From positions 1-55,733 of IMG/VR virus record IMGVR_UViG_3300032931_000778: a stretch of DNA of 55,733 nucleotides; one strand, given 5' to 3'. The stretch comes from a virus. The position numbers and the translations under genes are program-made. The notes beneath the pieces were generated by a model. That model was not told the DNA's origin. It was given only the letters and a program-made list of their open reading frames with translations, and did no database searches. Within the stretch, counting starts at the first letter, position 1, and each line of letters begins with the position of its first letter. This document shows, piece by piece, positions 37,913-45,587 of this stretch.

Positions 37913-37939
37913 ACTGAGCGGGTGTTTCTAATTTGTCAA
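37911..37939 (-). promoter_or_regulatory. Promoter candidate for the HNH gene
   Basis: Perfect TTGACA at 37934-37939, 17-bp spacer, CAGTAT at 37911-37916. The expected start, about 37904, falls inside the 5' arm of the hairpin, so this transcript would lack most of that arm. The -10 is weak. Confidence 0.5.
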
Positions 37940-37955
37940 TGGTAACTAGGCGGAA

Positions 37956-39362
37956 TTATATCTTTTTCCCCATGTATTGCTTCTGGACTAAGAGAGATCG
38001 CACCGCGCAGGTGAAGCCCATCTGCATGACGTGCTTGCCACCGCCCGGCACGACTTTGGTCAGGCCGCCCGTGGCCGCGACGTACCAGCGGTCGCCCATC
38101 GTCTGATCGGACCCGAACACCGCCGCTGCCACGCCGTCGATCACGACGGGGCAGGTGAACCCATCCGCCCCGCCGAGGTGCGCGATGCCGCACGCGAACG
38201 CCTTGGCGTCGGTATCGGCCCGCGCCTTGGACACCTTGCCTGCGGCTGTCAGGTAGACGGGATCGCCCAGGGCGATGGCCCCGTCGGCGACGAAGTCGTA
38301 CTCCACGCGCTCGGACTCGCCCGCGCCCGGATGGCTATGCAGCGTGGTCGAGCTGCCGTCCACCAACTCGGTCAGGTTGTCCGCCGTGACCAGCGGATCC
38401 ACCGCTGTCCCGCCGATGGTGAACGACGTGGGGAGGCCCAGCACCTTCACGCCGTCGGAGGTGAGCCCCAGGGTGGCGTCGCTGTCCGTGTTGTCCACGA
38501 GGATCGTGAGGCCGTAGGTCGAGGTCTGGTAGCGCGCCAGACCACCGGCAGCCGCCACGGCGACCCGCAGCTTGCCCGAGGCGGTATCCGCATCGAACTC
38601 CAAGCCGGACTTCCGCGAAGCCGTCGGGGCGCCCGCCCCTTGCGCATCCGCGTTGCCGTCGAGTTCGACGTAGACGCTGTTCACGTCGCGCTTGAGGCCC
38701 TGGTCGTAGGTGAGCCCCGGTGCCCCGCTGAACTGGGCGAACTTCAGCGCCGTGGTCTCCATCGTGATCGGCAGTGGCGTCACGAGGGTCCAGCCCGTGT
38801 TCTTGAGCGTGCTGCCGTCCGTGACGAACACGTACAGGCCGGTCGCCATCTCGCCCGCCGCCGCCTGGTCCGCGTCCGTGGCGCGCGTCAACTGGAAGGC
38901 CACATCGACGCCGTTGCCCAGCGCTGAGACGGTGTACACGCCGTTGTCGATATCCGCCGTCGCATCGTCGCCCCCCTGCATGGACACCAACACGCGCTGC
39001 CCGATCGTGGTCAGCAGGTACCCGTCGATGGTGTTGTGCGCCACGGTGAAGTCCGGCGCGGTCAAGGTGTGCCCGACGCCCGTGCCGCCGCCCGACACGT
39101 AGCTCGTCAACTCGGCAGGCGTCTTGACGATGACCGCCTCATGGGGCGTGAGCCCCGAGGCGATGGCATCCACGTAGTTCTTGTTGACCGCCGAATCGCC
39201 CTCGGTGGGGTACGAGATGTTCTTGACCTCGTTGCCGCCGAGGTCGATGTCGCCCCCGAAGGTGGTGCTGGGCAACTGGAGGATGTCCGATCCGGTCGTG
39301 GCCGGATCCAACTCGGACGGATACCCATCCGCATGCAGCTTCAGGACATAGATGTTTGCCAT
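37956..39362 (-). CDS. Fibre-like virion protein
   Basis: 468 aa. The N-terminus I-Y-V-L-K-L-H-A-D-G-Y-P, then F-G-G-D-I-D-L-G-G-N-E-V-K-N-I-S-Y-P and D-S-A-V-N-K-N-Y-V-D-A, is the typical head of phage fibre proteins, where the last motif precedes the shaft. A beta-rich shaft follows (Y-L-L-T-T-I-G-Q-R-V-L-V, G-V-Y-T-V-S-A-L-G). The end, G-F-T-C-P-V-V-I-D-G-V-A-A-A-V and R-W-Y-V-A-A-T-G-G-L-T, resembles fibre or appendage tips. It lies far from the baseplate genes, in the head-neck half of the window, so a neck or capsid fibre is possible. Confidence 0.68.
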   Translation of the reverse strand: MANIYVLKLHADGYPSELDPATTGSDILQLPSTTFGGDIDLGGNEVKNISYPTEGDSAVNKNYVDAIASGLTPHEAVIVKTPAELTSYVSGGGTGVGHTLTAPDFTVAHNTIDGYLLTTIGQRVLVSMQGGDDATADIDNGVYTVSALGNGVDVAFQLTRATDADQAAAGEMATGLYVFVTDGSTLKNTGWTLVTPLPITMETTALKFAQFSGAPGLTYDQGLKRDVNSVYVELDGNADAQGAGAPTASRKSGLEFDADTASGKLRVAVAAAGGLARYQTSTYGLTILVDNTDSDATLGLTSDGVKVLGLPTSFTIGGTAVDPLVTADNLTELVDGSSTTLHSHPGAGESERVEYDFVADGAIALGDPVYLTAAGKVSKARADTDAKAFACGIAHLGGADGFTCPVVIDGVAAAVFGSDQTMGDRWYVAATGGLTKVVPGGGKHVMQMGFTCAVRSLLVQKQYMGKKI

Positions 39363-39401
39363 GATGCAACTCCCTTGGCAGCGGCACGCGGCACGTTGCC
39401 T

Positions 39402-39905
39402 CTACGACGAGCGACCCTCCGGCGTCTCCGCACGGTGCCCGTCCATGTTTTTCGACGGATCCACGATTCGGTTCAACGTCCCCACATCGGGGTTGAACGT
39501 GTACTCACTCAAGACGATCCCATAGGCGCGTTCGATGTCCTGTTGCACCCCCAGGTACGCCTCCTTCGCCCGCGCCATCTCCTGTACCAACTGCGCCAGC
39601 GTCGTCGTCCGGCGCTGCGTCAGCTCCCGGATCTGACTATCAAAAGACAACGTGTACGCGGTCTGTTGCGACTGCAACTTCTCCACCACCATCTGAGCAT
39701 AGGCCAACCGCAACACACGCACATGGTCCACGATCCCTCCCATCATCGGCGGGAAATCCGCCGCATCAGGGGGCAACGTGGGCTCTAGCACCGGCAGCAC
39801 ATCACTGACCCGTCCGACCAGATCGGCATCGGTCTTCGCGCCCCCCACCGTCGGGAACAACTTCACCCGCTTCGCCAACTTGGCTAGACTATCTTTCCTC
39901 GGCAT
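39402..39905 (-). CDS. Helical virion or assembly protein, unknown
   Basis: 167 aa from ATG 39905 with AGGAGG upstream. Residues about 75-140 are helical with coiled-coil character (V-R-V-L-R-L-A-Y-A-Q-M-V-V-E-K-L-Q, then L-T-Q-R-R-T-T-T-L-A-Q-L-V-Q-E-M-A-R-A-K). The end is polar. Its size and coiled coil would suit a fibre-anchoring or assembly protein for the fibre gene next to it. No family recognised. Confidence 0.6.
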   Translation of the reverse strand: MPRKDSLAKLAKRVKLFPTVGGAKTDADLVGRVSDVLPVLEPTLPPDAADFPPMMGGIVDHVRVLRLAYAQMVVEKLQSQQTAYTLSFDSQIRELTQRRTTTLAQLVQEMARAKEAYLGVQQDIERAYGIVLSEYTFNPDVGTLNRIVDPSKNMDGHRAETPEGRSS

Positions 39906-39990
39906 CACACCCTCCTTCAACGTGCTCGCACGCAACCTTCAACCCATGTCATCCACTATTTCCCTTGCCACAACACTAGGCATATCAGCG

Positions 39991-40470
39991 TCAACCAACA
40001 AGCGTGCCTTCCACCGTGATCATCACGCGCGCCGTCGCCGTGGTGTCTGCGCTGGTCACCGTGCCGTATAGCACCGCATCCCCCGCAATGGCCGGCATGA
40101 CCCCACTCGCGGGCGCGAGGGGCAAGCTCTTGCCCGCCGCCGTGACGCCCGTCAGCGCCGTCGCCGCAAGGATGTCCACCCCGCTCACTGTAGTGCCCAC
40201 GGAAACCTCCGCATCGCCCGTCCCCACGGTCAGGCCCGTCGCCACGAGGCGCGAGGGCACGAACTTGCGGGCCTTCTCCCCCTTGAGCTGCAGCGTGAAG
40301 GCGCCCGTCCCACCCGTGAGGACGCTGGCCGCCACGGCCGCGACCTCGATGACCAGCTTGCCGCCCACGCTGGGCACCTCGAACAGCATCGTCTGGGCTG
40401 CCGCCGAAGCGTCGGGATCATCGCTGAAGTGGTGCGTCGGATTGAACAACTCGAATCGCTTGTCTGGCAT
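39991..40470 (-). CDS. Small beta-rich virion protein
   Basis: 159 aa. After a polar start (F-E-L-F-N-P-T-H-H-F) comes K-L-V-I-E-V-A-A-V-A-A-S-V-L-T-G-G, F-T-L-Q-L-K-G-E-K and a late A-R-V-M-I-T-V-E-G strand. It is Ala/Val/Thr-rich with Gly turns. The composition matches decoration or small structural proteins near the capsid gene. No family recognised. Confidence 0.6.
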   Translation of the reverse strand: MPDKRFELFNPTHHFSDDPDASAAAQTMLFEVPSVGGKLVIEVAAVAASVLTGGTGAFTLQLKGEKARKFVPSRLVATGLTVGTGDAEVSVGTTVSGVDILAATALTGVTAAGKSLPLAPASGVMPAIAGDAVLYGTVTSADTTATARVMITVEGTLVG

Positions 40471-40515
40471 AACGGCCTCCTGTTGGCCCAGACGCCCGTC
40501 ACGTCGGGGACGTTG

Positions 40516-40947
40516 TCACCCTTGCACAATAGCCCGTTGCGTCAACTGACCCATTTCACCCGTTAAAAATAGCACGTCCCCCGCCACCGGTGCACCGATT
40601 CTCTGGACAATTACCGCGGCAACGTAAGAACCAGGACAGGTCTGCGTGGGGCGCCCATCGAGCCCCACCCACACGAGGCGCACCGGATTGAGCCCACTGT
40701 AGAGCCCGCGCACCATCCCCACGCGCTGCATGATCCCCGTCGTCGGCGTATTCTTGCGAATCAACACCCCAATCGCGGGCATCCGCGTCCCCTGTGTGGG
40801 ATCCGCCCGCGTCACGCGCCAGCGCCCCGTCCCGGTCGCGACGTCACGCAGCGCCAGGCAGTCGCCCACGGCATCGCTCGAGAGGCAGGCCACCGGGATG
40901 GCCTCCTCCGCGTCGGTCCCGAAGCCGAAGCGCGCAACAACCGCCAC
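40516..40947 (-). CDS. Small virion protein, unknown
   Basis: 143 aa, GTG start with AGGGG upstream. A beta-rich sequence with A-V-G-D-C-L-A-L-R-D-V-A, W-R-V-T-R-A-D-P-T and L-N-P-V-R-L-V-W-V-G-L-D-G, then G-S-Y-V-A-A-V-I-V-Q-R-I-G. It may form a compact barrel. Located among neck and completion candidates. No family recognised. Confidence 0.58.
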   Translation of the reverse strand: MAVVARFGFGTDAEEAIPVACLSSDAVGDCLALRDVATGTGRWRVTRADPTQGTRMPAIGVLIRKNTPTTGIMQRVGMVRGLYSGLNPVRLVWVGLDGRPTQTCPGSYVAAVIVQRIGAPVAGDVLFLTGEMGQLTQRAIVQG

Positions 40948-40971
40948 ACTGCGCCCCTGTCCGCGCCCGCC

Positions 40972-41475
40972 CTATGGCAGGCGGCGCTCCGGCGCGAAGT
41001 GCTCGCGCCGCTTGACGTTGATCGTCCACGCCACCGTCGTCGGCGTGTCCAGGACATTCCCGCTGCGGCCCACCTTCACGACGTCCCAGTAGTGCTCGAA
41101 CACCGCCACCACGTCGTCCTCCTTGGGGGTCGCGCCCATAGGGGCCGCCTGCTCCCAGGCGAGGGCCGCCACGCGTAGGATCGCGTCGTACTCGACCTCC
41201 TGCCCCTCCTCGCGCACGCTGGGCTCGCGGTTCTCGCTCTCCTGGTACTCAACTAGGCACACCACGTCAAAGGGCGCGAACCAGCCCCAGGCCTCGCGGC
41301 CCGGCGCGGGGCCCCCGCCGTACACGGGGTCGCTCGGCTCGTTGTAGAGCGCGTCCACGTGGGCCCCACGGTTCAGGCGGTAGTACTCCGCCGTCGGGCC
41401 CGTCATGGCCTGCCGCTCGGCCTCCAGCTTCTTGAGGTAGGCCGCATCCTCCGCGCCCCGGCACTTGATCGGCAC
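40972..41475 (-). CDS. Head-completion or neck candidate
   Basis: 167 aa, GTG start. The N-terminal helix A-A-Y-L-K-K-L-E-A-E-R-Q-A-M-T-G then A-E-Y-Y-R-L-N-R-G-A-H-V-D-A-L-Y-N-E-P is distinctive and looks like a conserved virion pattern. A beta-rich part follows with F-D-V-V-C-L-V-E-Y-Q-E, V-F-E-H-Y-W-D-V-V-K and T-V-A-W-T-I-N-V-K. Adjacent genes are also small virion proteins. Position suggests a role at the head-tail junction. Confidence 0.52.
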   Translation of the reverse strand: MPIKCRGAEDAAYLKKLEAERQAMTGPTAEYYRLNRGAHVDALYNEPSDPVYGGGPAPGREAWGWFAPFDVVCLVEYQESENREPSVREEGQEVEYDAILRVAALAWEQAAPMGATPKEDDVVAVFEHYWDVVKVGRSGNVLDTPTTVAWTINVKRREHFAPERRLP

Positions 41476-41484
41476 GCGCGCCCC

Positions 41485-41934
41485 CTATGCGTCGAGCAGG
41501 TCTTTGGCCAGCGCGGTGAGCCGCTGCACCACGTCCGGGCGATCCCGCAGCACCGCCGGCATCACGTGAACCGAATACTGCTCGGTCTCCGGCACCAGCG
41601 ACAGCTGCACCTGCCCCGGCAACAGCCAGATCAGCGCCGTGCTGTAGAGCACCTCGGCCTGCTGCCCCATGGGAAAGCGGAAGACCAGCTCGCCGTCCGC
41701 CCACTTGCCCTGCAAGTTCGGCATCGGCTTCGCCTGCACGAGCTTGTTGTCGCCGTGCCAGTACTGGTCGCTCTGGGGCGCGTCCGGCACCTCCTGCAAG
41801 AGGCGGCTCGGGCCGCCCCGCTCCTCGCGCGGCACCGGGGCCACCGCGTCCCCAAGGGCCGCCCGGACATCCGGGGGCAGCGCCGCGTAGGCCGCGTCCA
41901 CATCGCCCATCCAATCATGCACCGGCAATACCAT
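41485..41934 (-). CDS. Small virion protein next to the neck gene
   Basis: 149 aa from ATG 41934 (GAGGTG upstream); an in-frame GTG two codons earlier is less likely. The C-terminal half has L-V-F-R-F-P-M-G-Q-Q-A-E-V-L-Y and W-L-L-P-G-Q-V-Q-L-S-L-V, strands of a barrel-like fold. The N-terminus is helical. No family recognised. Ten bases separate it from the next gene. Confidence 0.55.
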   Translation of the reverse strand: MVLPVHDWMGDVDAAYAALPPDVRAALGDAVAPVPREERGGPSRLLQEVPDAPQSDQYWHGDNKLVQAKPMPNLQGKWADGELVFRFPMGQQAEVLYSTALIWLLPGQVQLSLVPETEQYSVHVMPAVLRDRPDVVQRLTALAKDLLDA

Positions 41935-41949
41935 GGTCACACCTCGCCC

Positions 41950-41967
41950 TGCGCATGCGCATGCGCA
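41950..41967. repeat. Alternating pyrimidine-purine 18-mer, copy 8 (intergenic)
   Basis: TGCGCATGCGCATGCGCA, a perfect palindrome, in the 39-bp gap before the neck gene's downstream neighbour. Confidence 0.7.
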
Positions 41968-41973
41968 GTGTCG

Positions 41974-42684
41974 TCATCCCATAAAGAGCGGGATCGGCGG
42001 CGCCAGCTGGCGCGCCTTCTCCTCGCACTTGTCGATCAGCTGCTGCGCATTGCTCAGCAGCGTGTCCCCGTTCATGCTCGTCGACCCGCTCGCCGTTGGG
42101 ATCTCCGCGAACTTCGTGCGGATGTACCCGAGCGTCTCCATGGATTGCGCCAGCGCGTAGTCGAGGAGCAGCTGCTGCTCGTAGCCCTTGAGGTAGCTCA
42201 GCGCGATCGTCGTGGCCAGGTAGAACACCATCACGCGCTCCCCGCTCGCCGGGGCCGGGCTCACGATCAGCTTGCGCCGCGCCCGGTCGTAATCCCACGC
42301 GCGCTCCGCGCTCAGCAACCGCTTGCCCAGCTCTAGGTACTGCATGCGCTGCGCGATGTCGACGTAGCCCTGGTTGGGGGACAGCGCCATGAGATCCGTC
42401 GCGTTCACCTCGACGCCCGCCCACCGGAACATGTCAAACAGGCTGTCGCTCTGCGCCTCGAACACAACGTCCACGGGGACCTCGCAGTCCACCGGCAGAT
42501 CCACCTCCGAGCCGTTGGTGAACGTGATCACCGTCGCCTTCTGGTGCCCCACCCACTGCTGGAGCCACAGGGAGGCGCGCATCACGGCGTCCGCGAGCTG
42601 GTCGTCCGTCAACTCGACGCAGACCACGCCGTCGCCGAGCTTGCGCTTGATGTAGTCGTGCACGGCCTGCTCGGTGAGTGCCAT
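41974..42684 (-). CDS. Neck protein candidate (gp13-like)
   Basis: 236 aa. The opening A-V-H-D-Y-I-K-R-K-L-G-D-G-V-V-C-V-E-L-T-D then D-Q-L-A-D-A-V-M-R-A-S-L-W-L is the helix-rich start seen in head-tail connector and gp13-like neck proteins of myoviruses. V-I-T-F-T-N-G-S-E-V-D-L-P and V-P-V-D-V-V-F-E follow, then helices near L-K-G-Y-E-Q-Q-L-L-L-D-Y-A-L-A-Q-S-M-E. The protein is shorter than T4 gp13 (309 aa). It would sit under the portal and close the head. Confidence 0.55.
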   Translation of the reverse strand: MALTEQAVHDYIKRKLGDGVVCVELTDDQLADAVMRASLWLQQWVGHQKATVITFTNGSEVDLPVDCEVPVDVVFEAQSDSLFDMFRWAGVEVNATDLMALSPNQGYVDIAQRMQYLELGKRLLSAERAWDYDRARRKLIVSPAPASGERVMVFYLATTIALSYLKGYEQQLLLDYALAQSMETLGYIRTKFAEIPTASGSTSMNGDTLLSNAQQLIDKCEEKARQLAPPIPLFMG

Positions 42685-42693
42685 CGAGGCTCC

Positions 42694-43362
42694 TTACTGG
42701 GCGCCCAGCGCGTCCATCGCCGCCGCCGCATCGGTCACAGCACCCTCCGCGTCCGCGCCCTCCGCCTCGGCCTCCTCGTCGCCCGCGCCCTCCGCCTCGG
42801 CCTCCTCATCCCCCGCCGCATCCGCCGCGGCCTGCGCCGCCTCGTCCGCGACCTTGGCCGCCTCCGCCGCGTACTTGCCCACGACGCCCATCACGGCCTT
42901 CTGGATGTTGTCCACGATGCCGTAGAGGTCCTCGGCCGGCGCGCCGCCCCGCTTGAGGGCGCCCATCGCCGCCTCGCCCACGGCCGCGAGCACGAGCTGC
43001 ACGCCATCCTCGCCGAACTGGGCCTGCGGGGACACCGCCTGCTGGATGTCCGTCGGGAGATCCTCCGCCGACACCGGGCTGTCGCCCTCCGGCGTCTCCT
43101 TCGCGCTCTGCTCGCGCAGCACCGCGCGGTCCACCCAGAGGTGGCGCGGCACGTCCCCCTCGGGCGCGCGCGGCAGGAACAGGTAGACGTCCTCCCGAAA
43201 GAAGCCCGCCCCGTTGCCGCCCCGCACCACGAGGCCCACGGGCGAGGACATCTCGACCACGCCCTCCGCCACGGGGTACCCGAGCCGCGTCACCACGGTC
43301 ACGCGCTCCCCCGCACCCAGGGTGGCCGCCGCCACCGCCCCATCTAGGCGCCTGCGCCCCAT
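42694..43362 (-). CDS. Virion protein with acidic repeat tail
   Basis: 222 aa. Residues 1-85 form a small beta domain (V-T-V-V-T-R-L-G-Y-P-V-A-E-G-V-V, V-Y-L-F-L-P-R). A helical middle follows. Near the end the unit G-D-E-E-A-E-A-E-G-A occurs twice within an Ala/Asp/Glu tail. The acidic tail may be a flexible linker or serve assembly. No family recognised. Confidence 0.6.
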   Translation of the reverse strand: MGRRRLDGAVAAATLGAGERVTVVTRLGYPVAEGVVEMSSPVGLVVRGGNGAGFFREDVYLFLPRAPEGDVPRHLWVDRAVLREQSAKETPEGDSPVSAEDLPTDIQQAVSPQAQFGEDGVQLVLAAVGEAAMGALKRGGAPAEDLYGIVDNIQKAVMGVVGKYAAEAAKVADEAAQAAADAAGDEEAEAEGAGDEEAEAEGADAEGAVTDAAAAMDALGAQ

Positions 43363-43365
43363 CGC

Positions 43366-43767
43366 CTAGCTCCTGCGCCGCGCAGCCCGAGCCGCCTTCG
43401 CAACATCCTCAGGCGCTGCTTCAACAACCGGCGTGGACTCCAGATCCGGCGCTGGGGCTGGTTCCGGCTCCGGGGCTGGTTCCGACTCCGGGACTGACAC
43501 TGGTTCCGGATCCGGGGCTAGCGCTGGCGTAGCCAGGGGCACGACCGCCACAACGGCCGCCTTGAACTGCGCGGCCGCATCGTACACCTCGACCAATAGC
43601 CCCGCCTGGACCCACTGCCCCAGATCGTACGCGGTCTCCACGACCTCGCCGGGCCGCACCATGACGTCCTTGCGCACCGTCACCGCATAGGAAAGCCCCG
43701 GCCGCGTCTCCTGCACGTTTACCGCAAGCGACTGCGCCTTGACCCCCTCAGCCAGTTTGTATTTCAT
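43366..43767 (-). CDS. Small protein with Pro-Glu repeat tail
   Basis: 133 aa from ATG 43767. The first 75 residues are strand-rich (S-L-A-V-N-V-Q-E-T, S-Y-A-V-T-V-R-K-D-V-M-V). Then P-E-P, E-P-A-P and P-A-P repeats run for about 35 residues, and a basic end A-A-R-A-A-R-R-R-S closes it. Such Pro-rich arms are stiff spacers. It is the first gene after the promoter candidate at 43817. Confidence 0.6.
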   Translation of the reverse strand: MKYKLAEGVKAQSLAVNVQETRPGLSYAVTVRKDVMVRPGEVVETAYDLGQWVQAGLLVEVYDAAAQFKAAVVAVVPLATPALAPDPEPVSVPESEPAPEPEPAPAPDLESTPVVEAAPEDVAKAARAARRRS

Positions 43768-43816
43768 CACAACCGCTCCTCGTCATGCGCCCCGCGTAGG
43801 GCCTGCGTCTTTGCCC

Positions 43817-43845
43817 ACTATAGCCGCCCCCGCGCGCCTTGTCTA
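43817..43845 (-). promoter_or_regulatory. Sigma70-like promoter between capsid and neck genes
   Basis: TAGACA at 43840-43845, 17-bp spacer, TATAGT at 43817-43822: five of six consensus bases in each hexamer. It lies in the 166-bp gap after the major capsid gene. A short GC hairpin (CCCCC/GGGGG, 43862-43875) without a T run precedes it. Confidence 0.55.
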
Positions 43846-43933
43846 ACAAGCACGCGCCGCACCCCCTCGCGGGGGCGGGCCGGCAGGCTGGAATAAACGA
43901 GGGGAAATCACGCCGCAATGGCGCGAGGATGGC

Positions 43934-45526
43934 TCAGAAGTTCGAGGTCACGGTCGGGAGCCCGCTGACGGTCACGACGCCGTAGTACTCCGGGCGGAGC
44001 AGCTTGGTGGCGAAGCGCGAGGCGAAGCCCTTTTTGAAGGTGAAGGTGTGCGGGTCCTGCCAGGTCGGGGTGACCTGCAGCGGGATGTACGGCGCGAACA
44101 CGTAGCCCGCGTCGAGGAAGTTGGCACCGCGGAGCCCGACGAGCACCTTGTTGTCGTCCAGGAACGGATCCTGGTAGACCGTGAACTTCCGCATCATCGT
44201 GCCGACCATCTGGATGCCGTAGTCGCTCGTGAGCGGCCCGTAGCTCGGGGGCACGATCTGGCTGGCCCCCATGTCGAAGTCGTGGTGGCTCGTGAGCTGG
44301 CTGAGCAGCGACACGACGGCCGGGCTGGCGACGATGAAGTTCGCCGGCGCGCGCAGCGTGGACTTGTGGATCTTCGCGGCCACCGCGTCGATCTGGGTCA
44401 GGAACGAGCGGATGTTCTCGATCTCGCCCGGCACCGTCGCGCTGTAGCTGAAGGTCGCCTGGTGGGCGGCGCCCGCCACGAGGTCCGTGATGACCTTGCG
44501 GTCGATTTCCAGGGCGATCTCGTTGCTCAGGCCGGCGACCAGCTCGGCCTCCATGTTGAGGCCGTGGAGGGCCCGCAGGTCGTCCATGGCTTCCTGCGAC
44601 CAGCTGGCGCGCAGCTTGTAGGCCTCGGCCGTCACGGTCGACATGGCCATGTCCATGGACACGCCCGGCACCGCGGCGCCGGAGGTCGTGTTCACGAGTT
44701 CCCAGTTCACGTAGTACTGGGCATAGATGACGTGGTTCGCGCTGAAGTTGCAGCCCGCGCCCCCCGCGGTCTTCGGCGTCAGCGTCCAGGCGCCCGTGGA
44801 GGCGACGAAGGTGCCAACGGCATTGCCATGGTTGTCGGTGAGGGCCGTGGAGCCGCCCGTCGGGTCGAGGGTGGCGACCTTGTTCTCGCTGCCCGCCTCG
44901 ACCGTGCGGTAGAAGAGCTTCACCGAGAAGGTGCGCTGGCCGCTGGTGCCCGGCGTGCGGATCGGCTTCCAAGCCGGGATGCGGCAGTTGCCGGCGCCCT
45001 GGTTGAGGGTGCCCGTGGCCGCGCCGGTGTCCGTGCAGAGCACGTCGTAGTCAACGTACTCGGAGGCGTAGTTCTTCGCGAAGTTGCGGATGAGGGCGTC
45101 GCCCGCGCTCAGCTCGCCGTCGTAGCCCTGGCTGTAGGGATAGTCCGTGATGCCGTTGGCCGGGATCTTCGAGCCCTTGCGGCCCTCGTACTTGTAATCC
45201 CAGGTGAAGACCGCGCCGACCGGGGCCGACAGCGGCTGGACCGACGTGATCTGGTTGGCGATCAGGTTGGGGAACACCCGGCGCAGCACCGGGAAGATGT
45301 ACTTGGTGAACGAGCCGACGTTCGTGCTCAGCGCATCCTCGCTGAGGTTCTTCATGTACGTGGCCTGGTTCTCCAGGAGGATGGCGGCGACGCCCTTGGT
45401 GTAGGGGTTGCGCACGCCGTCGGTGCCCTCCAGCAGCTGGCCCCACTTGCGGCTGAGCTGGGAGACGTAGGACTTGTCGGCGACGGTCTTGCCGCCACTC
45501 TCGGTCAGGATGTTGCGAGCTTCCAT
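43934..45526 (-). CDS. Major capsid protein (gp23-like)
   Basis: 530 aa, about the T4 gp23 size. After an N-terminal region with L-L-E-N-Q-A-T-Y-M-K-N comes I-F-P-V-L-R-R-V-F-P-N-L-I-A-N-Q-I-T-S-V-Q-P-L, the clearest gp23 signature. W-D-Y-K-Y-E-G follows, then the late HK97-fold parts: E-A-E-L-V-A-G-L-S-N-E-I, L-Y/V-G-L-R-G-A-N-F-L-D-A-G-Y and P-Y-I-P-L-Q-V-T-P. The first 60 or so residues may be removed by the protease encoded next door, as in T4. GAGAGG lies upstream of the ATG. It builds the capsid shell. Confidence 0.92.
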   Translation of the reverse strand: MEARNILTESGGKTVADKSYVSQLSRKWGQLLEGTDGVRNPYTKGVAAILLENQATYMKNLSEDALSTNVGSFTKYIFPVLRRVFPNLIANQITSVQPLSAPVGAVFTWDYKYEGRKGSKIPANGITDYPYSQGYDGELSAGDALIRNFAKNYASEYVDYDVLCTDTGAATGTLNQGAGNCRIPAWKPIRTPGTSGQRTFSVKLFYRTVEAGSENKVATLDPTGGSTALTDNHGNAVGTFVASTGAWTLTPKTAGGAGCNFSANHVIYAQYYVNWELVNTTSGAAVPGVSMDMAMSTVTAEAYKLRASWSQEAMDDLRALHGLNMEAELVAGLSNEIALEIDRKVITDLVAGAAHQATFSYSATVPGEIENIRSFLTQIDAVAAKIHKSTLRAPANFIVASPAVVSLLSQLTSHHDFDMGASQIVPPSYGPLTSDYGIQMVGTMMRKFTVYQDPFLDDNKVLVGLRGANFLDAGYVFAPYIPLQVTPTWQDPHTFTFKKGFASRFATKLLRPEYYGVVTVSGLPTVTSNF

Positions 45527-45587
45527 GGGTCAGTTCCTCTCGTTGCGATCAAGGTCGTTGTTGTGATGCCGCGCCCCGTGCCCGCCC

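Noticed and set aside
43862-43875. GC hairpin after the major capsid gene as a terminator
   Set aside because: Only a 5-bp stem and no T run follows, unlike the two convincing terminators at 12443 and 28406.
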